Part shown: piece after piece, positions 7,315 to 17,418 of the stretch
Position numbering within the stretch: the stretch's first letter is position 1
How the letters are laid out: each line of letters begins with the position of its first letter
Assembly: GCF_000482485.1 (NCBI RefSeq)
Contig: NZ_AXVK01000020.1
Coordinates: 1 to 64,000, forward strand
From: Paucisalibacillus globulus DSM 18846
Lineage (GTDB): Bacteria; Bacillota; Bacilli; Bacillales; Amphibacillaceae
DNA length: 64,000 nucleotides
Direction: 5' to 3'
Notes under the pieces: model-generated
Told to the model about the DNA's origin: nothing
Databases searched by the model: none
What the model saw: the letters and a program-made list of their open reading frames with translations, nothing else
Program-made: the position numbers and the translations under genes

Positions 7315-8583
7315 ATGAGGAGAAATGTAACTTTGAAATGGTTAACATGGGATATCAATTTAAAAACTAGGCTTTTTGGAGAAACATTATTTAACATGTT
7401 GTTTTGGATGTATTTCCCATTTCTTACGATTTATTTTAGCGAGGAATTGGGATTGGTCGAAGCTGGTATTATGATGACTGCACCATCCATAATTAGTATA
7501 GTTGGTGGAATGATTGGGGGCTATATAGCTGATCAATTCGGAAGACGTAAAATAATGTTAGTGGGATCATTTATACAGACAACATTCTTTGCATTGTTTG
7601 CACTTTCTTTTTCACCTTGGCTAGATTATGTAGCATTCATCGGTATTAGTCTTGGAAAATCTTTCTATCGACCTGCTAGTTCTGCGATGGTAGCTGATCT
7701 TGTACCTGATAAAGAAAGGCGTAGTGTGTTTGCAACCTTCGCCTCAGCAAATAATCTCGGGGCAGTTTTTGGTCCAATCATAGGTGCAGTTTTATTTTTT
7801 CAATATCGTAGCGAGCTTTTATGGACTTGTACTGCAGTTACGTTTCTTTATTCAGTTGCCATTTTGTTTATTATTAAGGAAACTATGCCGAAGCAAGAGA
7901 GGGAGGAGGTACCAAGCAAAACACTGGCTACGGTTGTAAAATTACAGTTTATCAATTACTTTATCATACTTAAAGATAAGGTGTTCTTTCTTTACATACT
8001 CGGAGGTATCTTTATAACTGTTTCAATCATGCAATTGGATCTTTATTTAGCTATATATGTTAGGAATTTCGTACCTGCTCAGGAACTGATTTCAATAGGC
8101 AATTGGTCAATCATGCTAAGTAGCGAGGAAGTCTTTGGTTGGATGATTGGATTAAATGGACTTTTGTTTGTTTTATGTATCATTCCTATTACTAAGATAC
8201 TTGAAAAGTGGAGCGATCGAAATTCACTCATACTCGCAGCTTGCTTATCTGGAATTGGTATGTTCTTAGTTGGCTTTACAACAAGTGCGTGGTTACTTTT
8301 TGTGTTAACAATCATTTTAACGATTGGCGAGATCATACATGGTCCAGTTGTGCAAAACTTTGTAAGCAAGTATGCACCAATTAATGCACGAGGGCAATAT
8401 ATGGCAGCATCTAATCTTCAATATTCTTTGGGTAGGTTTATTGCTCCTTTATCTGTTATACTATCGGTTTCGTTTACTCCAGTTTTGATTTTTGGTTTTA
8501 TAATGTTCTGTGCTTTGGTTAGTGCATTTGTTTATGTATTAATGTTTAGAAATATTCCAGAGAACAAGACTGCGAACCTTTAA
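7315..8583 (+). CDS. MFS transporter, DHA1-like exporter
   Basis: 422 residues with 12 predicted membrane helices. GGYIADQFGRRKIMLVGSF is the classic MFS loop 2-3 motif, and SFYRPASSAMVADLVPDKERRSVF matches the region seen in drug:H+ antiporters of the YfkF/MdtH kind. A weak site (GAAGAGGA) precedes the ATG. No regulator is adjacent, as the Nudix gene upstream is closed by a terminator. The substrate is unknown. This is the third MFS gene within 6.5 kb. Confidence 0.75.
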   Translation: MRRNVTLKWLTWDINLKTRLFGETLFNMLFWMYFPFLTIYFSEELGLVEAGIMMTAPSIISIVGGMIGGYIADQFGRRKIMLVGSFIQTTFFALFALSFSPWLDYVAFIGISLGKSFYRPASSAMVADLVPDKERRSVFATFASANNLGAVFGPIIGAVLFFQYRSELLWTCTAVTFLYSVAILFIIKETMPKQEREEVPSKTLATVVKLQFINYFIILKDKVFFLYILGGIFITVSIMQLDLYLAIYVRNFVPAQELISIGNWSIMLSSEEVFGWMIGLNGLLFVLCIIPITKILEKWSDRNSLILAACLSGIGMFLVGFTTSAWLLFVLTIILTIGEIIHGPVVQNFVSKYAPINARGQYMAASNLQYSLGRFIAPLSVILSVSFTPVLIFGFIMFCALVSAFVYVLMFRNIPENKTANL

Positions 8584-8660
8584 AATAAGCATAAAATTCC
8601 CGCAATTCTCTTGAACACAAACGCTGGTTCTTATAATGAATATTAAATGATGTTAATATA

Positions 8661-8778
8661 ATGATGAACAAGAGCGGAATCTCTTTTAGAGAAATGAAAA
8701 ATCTTCTTGGTATATCTGGATGCGCAATACATAAGGAAACAATCTACTGGCCAACCACGAAAATACAAAGGATATTGA
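8661..8778 (+). pseudogene. Decayed helix-turn-helix fragment related to the downstream homing endonuclease
   Basis: Reading from ATG 8661 gives KSGISFREMKNLLGISGCAIHK, close to [22 protein letters not shown] in the intact endonuclease at 9320. After a shift in frame near 8737 the reading gives KQSTGQPRKYKG, comparable to [11 protein letters not shown] of the same protein, then a stop at 8776. Both pieces occur in the same order as in the intact protein, so this looks like the eroded N-terminal part of a second copy. The catalytic motifs are not found nearby. Confidence 0.6.
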
Positions 8779-10117
<1,339 letters not shown>

Positions 10118-10139
10118 TTTTTGTTAGGTGGGATATCAA

Positions 10140-10511
10140 ATGTGGAAAAAAGTAAATGGTCAATTAATTCATACTACCGATACATCTAGGGTCAAATTTA
10201 GGACAAATATTAGTAAAAGAACCTTAGATCATTTAGAAAGTTTAGCGAAACAATATAATACACATATAAATTATCTAATTGAGAATGGATTGGAAAATCT
10301 TATTTCAGTAGGATATATTTCTTATAATAAAAAAATGAGACCAAAAGACCGAATTCAATACAAAACAACTTACAATGATAAATTATTAGCAAGAGTTAAA
10401 GTGTTTGCTATTCAAAATGAACTAAACATCAATGATATTATAGAATGTAGTGTAGATCATATTAACCTCGAAACTATTAAAGATAGACATTATAAACATA
10501 GGGTAGAATAA
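10140..10511 (+). CDS. Small protein with two tandem ribbon-helix-helix-like repeats
   Basis: 123 residues from the ATG at 10140, which has AGGTGGG 7 bases upstream. The GTG at 10128 overlaps that site. Two segments of about 40 residues look alike: RVKFRTNISKRTLDHLESLA...YLIENGL (about residues 20-57) and RIQYKTTYNDKLLARVKVFA...DIIECSV (about 74-112). Each has a beta-strand, a helix, a turn with an Asn, and a second helix, as in Arc/MetJ-type DNA-binding domains. A single chain could form one RHH dimer-like unit. It follows the homing endonuclease by 22 bases and may regulate it. This is inference; the family is not known to me. Confidence 0.6.
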   Translation: MWKKVNGQLIHTTDTSRVKFRTNISKRTLDHLESLAKQYNTHINYLIENGLENLISVGYISYNKKMRPKDRIQYKTTYNDKLLARVKVFAIQNELNINDIIECSVDHINLETIKDRHYKHRVE

Positions 10512-10526
10512 ACCTATGTTTATAAT
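10489..10526 (+). terminator. Perfect 14-bp hairpin across the stop codon of the RHH-like gene
   Basis: ATTATAAACATAGG at 10489-10502 pairs with CCTATGTTTATAAT at 10513-10526, and the stop codon lies in the 10-base loop. There is no T run, so it may protect the mRNA 3' end rather than terminate. Confidence 0.55.
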
Positions 10527-10633
10527 ACTCCATTACAACGCCCCGAACATAATATATATTATAGGAAGTTAAACCAAAAACAACTAAATTCGTCTCATAT
10601 TACAAGTTTACTCTAGATAGTGAGACAAAACAC

Positions 10634-10682
10634 AAAAATCGCTATAAAAAAATGTTAACTATTTTATAGCGATTTTATTTTT
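10634..10682. terminator. Bidirectional terminator between the RHH-like gene and citrate synthase
   Basis: AAAATCGCTATAAAA pairs with TTTTATAGCGATTTT at 10662-10676, with T runs on both strands. It closes the citrate synthase transcript on the minus strand and the RHH-like transcript on the plus strand. Confidence 0.85.
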
Positions 10683-11748
10683 ATTGGCCAATATAAATTG
10701 CGTTTGGTCTAAAAATTGTGTTGTTATTTAATTGTTCAATTGCATGTGCACACCAGCCAACAATTCGACTTGAGCTAAATATTGCAGTAAATAAAGCTTC
10801 ATCAAGATCTAACGTTTTCATTATTGCAGCTGCATAATATTCAACATTTGTATAAATCTTTTGATCTGGTTTGACTTCATTTAAAATTTGTATGGTTTCT
10901 AATTCCGTTTGTAATGCTAATTCTATCCAATCTGGTAATTTATCCATCTTCATTAGCATATTTTTTAATGCTAATGCTCGTGGATCAACCGTTTTATACA
11001 CTCGATGTCCAAATCCCATAATTCGTTCTTTATTTTTCAATTTCATGTGAATCACATCACTTATGGCGTCTTTGGTAGTAATTTCTTCTAAAAGTGCAAT
11101 GACACCAGATGGTGCACCTCCGTGTAATGGGCCTTTCATTGTTCCTAATGCACTTGTTATAGCCGAGATTAAATCACTTTCTGTTGAGATGGTTACTCTC
11201 GCTGCAAATGTTGAGGCATTTAGTCCATGTTCCATAGTAAGAATTAAGTACGTTTCCAGTATTTTCGCATGTGTAGGATTTGTATTTCCAGTAAGCATGT
11301 AAATAAAATTATCTACATGATTTAATGATTCATTAGGTTGAATTTCATCCAAATGGTTAATTTGTCTATAACGATATGCTATGACTGTTGGAAATACTGC
11401 AATGAGCCGTTCAGCTATGGAATTAATATACCCGTTAGCATGACAATTCGCTGATATTACAGTTCTTAATACATCCATTAAGGACATTTCTTTTGGTAAG
11501 AACTGAAGTATTTTTTCAATATGGTTAGGTAAATTACGATGTTTTTTTAATTTATTGTTAAAATTCTCTCTCATTTCCTCATCCGGAATCTCTCCATAAA
11601 TAAGAAAATAGGCAATTTCTTCAAATGAATACATCTCAACTAATTTTTGAATGTCAATTCCTCTATATGTTAAAACTCCTTTTTCACCATCAATATTACT
11701 CAATAACGTTTGTACAGCTGTTACCCCTTTTAACCCTGGTATGAACAT
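10681..11748 (-). CDS. citA: Citrate synthase, CitA type
   Basis: 355 residues. It condenses acetyl-CoA with oxaloacetate at entry to the TCA cycle. Key residues are visible: His in GPLHGGAPSG, His in MGFGHRVYK, and the Asp/Arg region near the C-terminus (SSSRIVGWCAHAIEQL). The start is placed at the ATG at 11748 (MFIPGLKGVTAVQT), which has AGGAG about 10 bases upstream and matches the family N-terminus. A nine-codon extension to 11775 is less likely. Divergence from a LysR regulator with a palindrome between them matches citA/citR of B. subtilis, where CitR represses this minor citrate synthase. Confidence 0.9.
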   Translation of the reverse strand: MFIPGLKGVTAVQTLLSNIDGEKGVLTYRGIDIQKLVEMYSFEEIAYFLIYGEIPDEEMRENFNNKLKKHRNLPNHIEKILQFLPKEMSLMDVLRTVISANCHANGYINSIAERLIAVFPTVIAYRYRQINHLDEIQPNESLNHVDNFIYMLTGNTNPTHAKILETYLILTMEHGLNASTFAARVTISTESDLISAITSALGTMKGPLHGGAPSGVIALLEEITTKDAISDVIHMKLKNKERIMGFGHRVYKTVDPRALALKNMLMKMDKLPDWIELALQTELETIQILNEVKPDQKIYTNVEYYAAAIMKTLDLDEALFTAIFSSSRIVGWCAHAIEQLNNNTIFRPNAIYIGQ

Positions 11749-11791
11749 CTTCCCCACTCTCCTTCCCTTTGACACTATTATAAAACAGTTA

Positions 11792-11818
11792 AAATATTAT
11801 TAAAATTTAATAATATTT
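11792..11818. promoter_or_regulatory. 27-bp perfect palindrome between citA and citR, probable CitR operator
   Basis: AAATATTATTAAA and TTTAATAATATTT flank a single A. The sequence lies in the 110-base divergent promoter region and has the T-N11-A feature of LysR-regulator sites. It is the natural candidate for binding by CitR. Confidence 0.7.
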
Positions 11819-11858
11819 ACTATAATAATAAATAATCCTTATTAATGAGGTGAATCTG

Positions 11859-12737
11859 TTGGATTTAAGAACAATAAAAACCTTTCTACTAGCAGCTGAA
11901 TACGAAAATTACCGTGAAGTTGCAGAAAAGCTGTATATCACCCAACCCGCTATTTCCTTTCAAATGAAGCAATTAGAAAAGGAATTAGGTGGGCAATTAT
12001 TTGTTAAAGATGGTAGAAATATAGTATTAACGGAATTTGGAAGGATGTTTTATCGTGAAGCTTTAGAAATAAATACACAATATGAAATGAGCATCCATCG
12101 AATGAATCAATTTAAGCAAGGGTTTAATAAGTTAGTACGAATTGCTATTTCGCCCATGCTAGCAGACACAATTTTACCGACAGTTTTGCGTAGGTATATG
12201 AGTATCCATCCTCATGTTGAATTAACCATTCAGGTGATGGAATCAAAAGATATAACAGAGCAAGTAGAAAATGGTTTCGTTGATGTTGGATTATCTTGTC
12301 TTCCTGGTTCAAGCTTGATCCATACTATTCAATTCCATGAAGAAGATGTCTCTTTAATAGTAAGACATGATGGATATGATCTTGAATCTGGCCCGGTACT
12401 TGATGTAATTGAAATCCTTGAAAACAATATCGTTTTCACCGACAACCATCCTTTCTACTGGGGAGATTTAAAAGAAAAGCTTACAGCAATTATTCCTGCC
12501 TTAAGAATGATGAAGGTTAATCAATCGTACATAACAAAAAGATTTGTATTGGAAGGTATGGGGGTTAGTTTTTTGCCTAAATCTAGCATTAATAAAGAAT
12601 TATTAGAAGGTAGATTACTAGAAGTTCCCGTTGATATTATCGATATTCCCAAAGCCGGTATGTATTTTGTATATAAGAATAAGCAGCAATTTGATCCAGA
12701 ATTGATGAACTTTATATCCTCCTTTCATTTTAGCTAA
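11859..12737 (+). CDS. citR: LysR-family regulator, CitR type
   Basis: About 292 residues. The N-terminal winged helix is LRTIKTFLLAAEYENYREVAEKLYITQPAISFQ. A LysR substrate-binding domain covers residues 90-290. The TTG at 11859 is chosen because GAGGTG lies 6 bases upstream. The GTG at 11850 is within that site. Divergent orientation to citA and the family resemblance make it the CitR repressor of citrate synthase. The effector is not evident. Confidence 0.85.
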   Translation: MDLRTIKTFLLAAEYENYREVAEKLYITQPAISFQMKQLEKELGGQLFVKDGRNIVLTEFGRMFYREALEINTQYEMSIHRMNQFKQGFNKLVRIAISPMLADTILPTVLRRYMSIHPHVELTIQVMESKDITEQVENGFVDVGLSCLPGSSLIHTIQFHEEDVSLIVRHDGYDLESGPVLDVIEILENNIVFTDNHPFYWGDLKEKLTAIIPALRMMKVNQSYITKRFVLEGMGVSFLPKSSINKELLEGRLLEVPVDIIDIPKAGMYFVYKNKQQFDPELMNFISSFHFS

Positions 12738-12813
12738 GGAAGTTATTCGGTAATAGTACATGGATTATAGTAAAATAAAAATAGATTTATACTTTTATTA
12801 TTGAGGTGTGTGC

Positions 12814-13599
12814 ATGAGAATTTATTCAAAAACGTTAATTCTGTTATTACTTTTTCTTATTGTGATGACTGGTTGCTCTTCTGATAAAAAATTAGAAGCG
12901 AATAAGACGGTTGAATTAACCATATCAGCAGCAGCCAGCTTGAAAGAAGCATTGGAAAAAATACAAGTAGAATTTGAATTGGATCATCCTGATGTTAAAT
13001 TAACATATAACTTTGGAAGTTCCGGATCCTTGAAACAACAAATTACACAAGGAGCCCCAGTGGATCTATTCTTCTCTGCAGCAGAAGATAAGTTTAATGA
13101 ACTAGTTGATGAAGGATTTATTGCTAAGGAAGAAGGGGTAACATTCCTTGAGAATGAATTAGTATTGGTTGTCCCTTCCGAAAACACGAGTGAAATTACT
13201 AGACTTGAAGACTTAATACATCATAATATTGATCATATTTCCATAGGTATTCCTGAAACGGTTCCTGCTGGAAAATATGCGAAAGAGTCACTGATTTACC
13301 AGAATTTATGGGCAGATTTAAGGTCAAAAATTGTCCCTGCTAAAGATGTTCGCCAAGTACTGTCTTATGTTGAAACAGCAAATGTTGCAGCAGGCATTGT
13401 TTATCATACCGATGCACTTATTTCTAATAAGGTTACTATTATTACTACTATTGATTCATCAACGCATACACCTATTCATTACCCAGTAGGCATTATTAAC
13501 AAGACTAAAAATTATGAGGCAGCTAAAGAATTTTATAATTATTTACAAAATGATAAAGCTATAGGAGTTTTTAAAGAATATGGATTCATTACTAAATAA
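12814..13599 (+). CDS. modA: Molybdate ABC transporter substrate-binding lipoprotein
   Basis: 261 residues. A lipoprotein signal ends at VMTGC about residue 21, so the protein is anchored outside the membrane. The mature part carries SAAASLKEALEKIQ and FNFGSSGSLKQQI-like residues (here NFGSSGSLKQQI) and APVDLFFSAAEDKF, hallmark oxyanion-binding loops of ModA. The ATG at 12814 is preferred over the GTG at 12808 because GAGGTG precedes it. It overlaps modB by 20 bases. No modC ATPase gene follows. Confidence 0.9.
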   Translation: MRIYSKTLILLLLFLIVMTGCSSDKKLEANKTVELTISAAASLKEALEKIQVEFELDHPDVKLTYNFGSSGSLKQQITQGAPVDLFFSAAEDKFNELVDEGFIAKEEGVTFLENELVLVVPSENTSEITRLEDLIHHNIDHISIGIPETVPAGKYAKESLIYQNLWADLRSKIVPAKDVRQVLSYVETANVAAGIVYHTDALISNKVTIITTIDSSTHTPIHYPVGIINKTKNYEAAKEFYNYLQNDKAIGVFKEYGFITK

Positions 13600-14260
13600 G
13601 TTAATATCAGAAGAATTTTTAAGTCCAATAGTCTTATCTTTAAAAATTGCCTTTGTCTCTGGCATGATTGTCATCGTGTTAGGAACATTAATAGGAAATT
13701 ATTTTGCTAGGAATACGTTTAAAGGAAAAGCATTTGTAGAAACGATTATTATGCTACCAATGGTACTTCCCCCTACTGTTGTTGGTTTCTTTTTAATTGT
13801 ACTATTCGGGAAAAATAGTTTTGCTGGTCGAATGATTGAATGGCTATTTAATCAGCCAATTATATTTACATGGTGGGCTGCTGTTATTGCATCAGCAGTG
13901 GTTGCATTTCCTCTAATGTATCAGTCGGCGAAATCTGCCTTTCAAGCGATCAATACTGACATTGAAGAAGCTGCCAGACTAGATGGTGCAAACGAATGGA
14001 AAGTATTTCTGTTTGTTTCCATCCCCCTCGCATCTCGGGTTCTGATTGCAGGTTCTATCTTGAGTTTCGCTCGAGCACTCGGGGAATTCGGTGCTACATT
14101 AATGTTTGCAGGAAACATTCCAGGGGAAACCCAAACAATCCCAACTGCAATTTACATAGCTATCGATTCTGGGAATATGACCCTTGCTTGGATGTGGGTT
14201 ATTTCGATCGTAATCATTTCTTTCCTCATGTTATTATTTATTCGGAGTAAGGAAGACTAG
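13580..14260 (+). CDS. modB: Molybdate ABC transporter permease
   Basis: 226 residues with five or six membrane helices and the ABC permease EAA loop (EEAARLDGANEWKVFLFVSIPLA) that contacts the ATPase. VMLPMVLPPTVVGFFLI-like residues near the start are typical of ModB. It begins inside modA, so the two are translationally coupled. A terminator follows directly, and there is no ATPase gene in the unit. The ModC partner must be supplied from elsewhere, as I recall for yvgLM of B. subtilis. Confidence 0.9.
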   Translation: MDSLLNKLISEEFLSPIVLSLKIAFVSGMIVIVLGTLIGNYFARNTFKGKAFVETIIMLPMVLPPTVVGFFLIVLFGKNSFAGRMIEWLFNQPIIFTWWAAVIASAVVAFPLMYQSAKSAFQAINTDIEEAARLDGANEWKVFLFVSIPLASRVLIAGSILSFARALGEFGATLMFAGNIPGETQTIPTAIYIAIDSGNMTLAWMWVISIVIISFLMLLFIRSKED

Positions 14261-14277
14261 CATTTCTAATCAACATT

Positions 14278-14321
14278 AAAAGGGCTAATTTCTCAGTGTT
14301 TTACTATGAAACTAGCCCTTT
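14278..14321. terminator. Terminator after modB
   Basis: AAAGGGCTA at 14279-14287 pairs with TAGCCCTTT at 14313-14321. It lies between convergent genes, modB and the DUF4256 gene. Confidence 0.7.
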
Positions 14322-14339
14322 ACTATGTAATTGTTATGT

Positions 14340-14915
14340 TTAAACTCTTAGGGAGCCACGGAATCCCCTGGAACCGTAATAGGATTCTGCACCGTTGTGA
14401 TATACAAATACATGCCCGAAACGATAATCACAATAAAGGGCACCTCCGAGTTTTCTAATTTCAGAAGGAGTTTGCACCCAAGTCGACGTTTTGGCATCAA
14501 AGTTTTCTATTTCCTGCAATTTTCTATATTGCTCTTCTGTTAATATTTCAATACCCATGTCATTCGCCATATTCATCGCACTGTTTTCTGGTTTATGTTT
14601 CTTTCTAGCTTCCAGAGCTTCACGATCATAACAAAGACTTCTACGACCTTTAGGACTTTCTTTTGAACAATCATAAAATATGTATTCGTCCTTCTCTTTG
14701 TCATATCCAATAACATCTGGTTCACCCTCGGTTCTTTCCATTTCATTTAGTGACCACAGTTTTTCAGTATTAGCTTCCAATTTTGTATGGACTTTTTCCC
14801 ATTCAAGACTCTCATGCCGATGCATATTTTTCCCAAAACGGACCTTCAGAATTTCTAATAATTCATCACGTTGTTCTGGCAACAATTCTTTTTTGCGGTC
14901 TATATTATTTGTCAT
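14340..14915 (-). CDS. DUF4256 domain protein
   Basis: 191 residues, soluble, no signal peptide. It resembles the DUF4256 family from WSLNEMERTEGEPDVIGYD, EYIFYDCSKESPKGRRSLCYD and GALYCDYRFGHVFVYHNGAESYYGSRGFRG. The family occurs in Firmicutes and Bacteroidetes without known function. AAAGGAGG precedes the ATG. It is convergent with modB and stands alone. Confidence 0.75.
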   Translation of the reverse strand: MTNNIDRKKELLPEQRDELLEILKVRFGKNMHRHESLEWEKVHTKLEANTEKLWSLNEMERTEGEPDVIGYDKEKDEYIFYDCSKESPKGRRSLCYDREALEARKKHKPENSAMNMANDMGIEILTEEQYRKLQEIENFDAKTSTWVQTPSEIRKLGGALYCDYRFGHVFVYHNGAESYYGSRGFRGSLRV

Positions 14916-15119
14916 GTTGTATCCTCCTTTTTAGGTTCATAATTTGTTAATGATAATTTTTATATCAATTGTGTACTTTTAAATCATATAATTCTGAATA
15001 AGTAAAATCAACCATTCTACTACCATTCTGCATCGATAATCTATATTTATTTGGAGCTTTCCAAAATTAGATTCCATTATATTATTCAATCTTTATCTAC
15101 TATAGCTCTTTCATAAAAC

Positions 15120-15159
15120 ATAAAAATGACTATCTAATTAGTTTGATAGTCATTTTTAT
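15120..15159. terminator. Terminator downstream of the Rieske oxidoreductase gene
   Basis: ATAAAAATGACTATC at 15120-15134 pairs perfectly with GATAGTCATTTTTAT at 15145-15159. T runs on both strands make it potentially bidirectional. The rest of 14916-15209 shows nothing else. Confidence 0.85.
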
Positions 15160-15209
15160 GTTTACTTGTGACAAGACATTATTTAGAAAAACTACTTCTT
15201 TTATTCCCT

Positions 15210-16742
15210 TTATTTTTCTAAATCAACCTGCTCTAACGGTCTCTTTGCTGGCCCTTCCATTACCTCTCCAGTATAAGAAAACCTTGAACCATGACATGGA
15301 CAATCCCACGTTCTTTCCCCTGAATTCCATTCCACTTCACAGCCCATATGTGTACAAGTGGTGTCTACAGCATGATACTTATCTTCTTTATCCTTATAAA
15401 CCCCCGTTCTTTTTCCATTTATTCGGGTAACGGTAGCCTCGTCTGCGGACAAAGCTTTAATATTATTATCTGTAAACTCTAATTTTCCTTTAATTAGATG
15501 TTTTGCTACATCTGCATTAGTCCGTACAAATTTACGTAAAGACGGATCTGCTTGGAACCGTGATGGTGTGTACAGGTCTGCATATGGGCTATTTTTTTCA
15601 GATATTAAATCGGTTAGAATCTTTGCTGCAACAATTCCATTGGACATACCCCATTTTCTAAAGCCAGTTGCTACAAACACCGCTTCCTCAGCTTCTGAAA
15701 CACGACCAATATACGGGAGTTTATCCAATGTTGTTAAGTCCTGTGTGGACCACCGGTATAATACTTCTTCAATCCCAAGATGTTCTTCCGCAAAATCCAA
15801 TAATGCTTGATAGTGCTCGATTGTAGATTTACCTTGGCCAGTTTTATGCTTTTCCCCTACAATAATCCATACTTCCTCCCCGTCTAACATTGCGGAACGA
15901 AGTGATCTGGTAGGGGTCTCAGCTGAAATATACATTCCACCCGGAAATTTCTTTTTTGCTTTGATAGCTAAGGCATATGCCCTTTCTGCATACATTCTCG
16001 TTGGATAGAACCCTTGTCCATCGTAAAATGGAAAGTGTGAGGCCTCTATGATATATCGACAAACAATTCGATGTCCTTCCCTTGTTATAATCGCTGGATG
16101 TTTATTATACTCAACATCAATTGCGGTAGTATTCTCAAATATCAGTGCGCCATTTTTCATACTTTCCTCAGCAAGCACTTTTAGAAATTTTAATGGATGA
16201 AATTGAGCTTGATTTTTCATAATCAAAGCTTTTTTGTGCGGTACCTGTAATGAAACGGAATCCGTTAATTCACCTTCAATATCAAGTTGATCGTATGCCT
16301 TTTTCTCATTTTCCAACTGTGTTATGTATTCATCTGAATTTGTGTAGATAACTGCATCCTGTTCACTGAAGTCACAGTCAATATTCAATTCCTGAATAGT
16401 TTTTTCAATAAATGCTTTCGCTTCCATTTGGGCATGAAAGTATAATTTCGTCTTATCTTCTCCAAAATGTTTAATGAATTCATCATAAATAATATCATGC
16501 TGGGCGGTAATCTTTGCTGTGGTATGTCCAGTAGTTCCATTTAAAATTACCCCTGCATCAATTAGTGCTACCTTAACGTTCTGTTTGGACAGTAAGTAGG
16601 CAGCAGTAATTCCTACTATCCCCCCTCCGACTATTCCAACATCCGCTTTTATTGACTCTTCCAATTTTGGAAAACTAGGAAAATCAATATTATCACGCCA
16701 ATATGGTTCCGGAAACTGTGGTAATTCTTTTGGTTCAGCCAT
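15210..16742 (-). CDS. yhfW: FAD-dependent oxidoreductase fused to a Rieske [2Fe-2S] domain (YhfW-like)
   Basis: 510 residues. The N-terminal DAO-type FAD domain has the dinucleotide motif DVGIVGGGIVGITAAYLL at about residues 35-52. The C-terminal 80 residues are a Rieske domain with CTHMGC and CPCHGSRF, supplying the two Cys and two His for the cluster. This architecture matches YhfW of B. subtilis. The substrate is unknown. The ATG at 16742 follows AAGGAGTG. The upstream GTG in frame overlaps that site. It is monocistronic with its own terminator. Confidence 0.9.
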   Translation of the reverse strand: MAEPKELPQFPEPYWRDNIDFPSFPKLEESIKADVGIVGGGIVGITAAYLLSKQNVKVALIDAGVILNGTTGHTTAKITAQHDIIYDEFIKHFGEDKTKLYFHAQMEAKAFIEKTIQELNIDCDFSEQDAVIYTNSDEYITQLENEKKAYDQLDIEGELTDSVSLQVPHKKALIMKNQAQFHPLKFLKVLAEESMKNGALIFENTTAIDVEYNKHPAIITREGHRIVCRYIIEASHFPFYDGQGFYPTRMYAERAYALAIKAKKKFPGGMYISAETPTRSLRSAMLDGEEVWIIVGEKHKTGQGKSTIEHYQALLDFAEEHLGIEEVLYRWSTQDLTTLDKLPYIGRVSEAEEAVFVATGFRKWGMSNGIVAAKILTDLISEKNSPYADLYTPSRFQADPSLRKFVRTNADVAKHLIKGKLEFTDNNIKALSADEATVTRINGKRTGVYKDKEDKYHAVDTTCTHMGCEVEWNSGERTWDCPCHGSRFSYTGEVMEGPAKRPLEQVDLEK

Positions 16743-16866
16743 ATCTTTCACTCCTTATAGAACTGCTTAAACGTTCAATATGTCATAATGAAAATATCAT
16801 TTATCAGTATTTCCCATGGAACGTGTAAATATTTGAAAACTACTTAAAATATACTGGGGTGAGGAA

Positions 16867-17139
16867 TTGAATCTTCATATAATAGTTAATGGTCGAGTTC
16901 AAGGGGTTGGTTTTCGCTTTACTACAAAACAAAAAGCGATAGATTATGATTTAAAGGGCTGGGTCAAGAATTTATCAAATGGGAGTGTTGAGTTAGAAAT
17001 AGAAGGAAATGATCTCCAAGTTGAAGATTTTTTATCGGAGTTAAAAGAGGGATTCAATCCTTTTATAAAGGTAAATGAGGTACATATAATAAAAGAGGCT
17101 GCTGGACATAAGGGCTATAAAAACTTTGAAATAAGATAA
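16867..17139 (+). CDS. acyP: Acylphosphatase
   Basis: 90 residues. It hydrolyses acyl phosphates. The signature VNGRVQGVGFRF contains the catalytic Arg, and the Asn in WVKNLSNGSVELEIEG is the second catalytic residue. The start is TTG at 16867 with GGTGAGG upstream. No ATG or GTG alternative gives the intact N-terminal strand. A terminator follows. Confidence 0.92.
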   Translation: MNLHIIVNGRVQGVGFRFTTKQKAIDYDLKGWVKNLSNGSVELEIEGNDLQVEDFLSELKEGFNPFIKVNEVHIIKEAAGHKGYKNFEIR

Positions 17140-17142
17140 TAA

Positions 17143-17171
17143 AATCGCTACCCCAACTGTAGGTAGCGATT
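17143..17171. terminator. Terminator between acyP and the ferredoxin gene
   Basis: AATCGCTACC pairs with GGTAGCGATT around nine bases. The genes on both sides point towards it. Confidence 0.75.
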
Positions 17172-17178
17172 ACTAGTT

Positions 17179-17418
17179 TTATCGTTCTTCAAAAAACTTG
17201 CGATTTAATAGGATATATTCATTTTCTTCTTCCGGAACTTCATCTTCCATGAAGATTGCTTCCACCGGACAAACTGCTTCACAAGCTCCACAATCAATAC
17301 AAATATCCGGATCTATATAAAACATATCTTCCCCTTCTTCTATACAATCAACAGGGCAAACTTCTACACATTCGCCTGCCTTTTCTGTTTTACAAGGCGA
17401 TGTAATTACAAATGCCAT
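17179..17418 (-). CDS. 7Fe ferredoxin ([3Fe-4S][4Fe-4S])
   Basis: 79 residues, acidic. The first cluster motif is C-x7-C-x3-CP ([17 protein letters not shown]) and the second is [12 protein letters not shown]. Spacing of the first motif is that of 7Fe ferredoxins such as that of Bacillus schlegelii, rather than the 4Fe Fer of B. subtilis. The ATG at 17418 (MAFVITSPC) follows GGAGGG. The longer open frame upstream has no support. The electron partner is unknown. Confidence 0.9.
   Translation of the reverse strand: MAFVITSPCKTEKAGECVEVCPVDCIEEGEDMFYIDPDICIDCGACEAVCPVEAIFMEDEVPEEENEYILLNRKFFEER

Noticed and set aside
15143-15430. 95-codon plus-strand frame over the Rieske domain
   Set aside because: It is antisense to the highly conserved Rieske motif and begins in a terminator.
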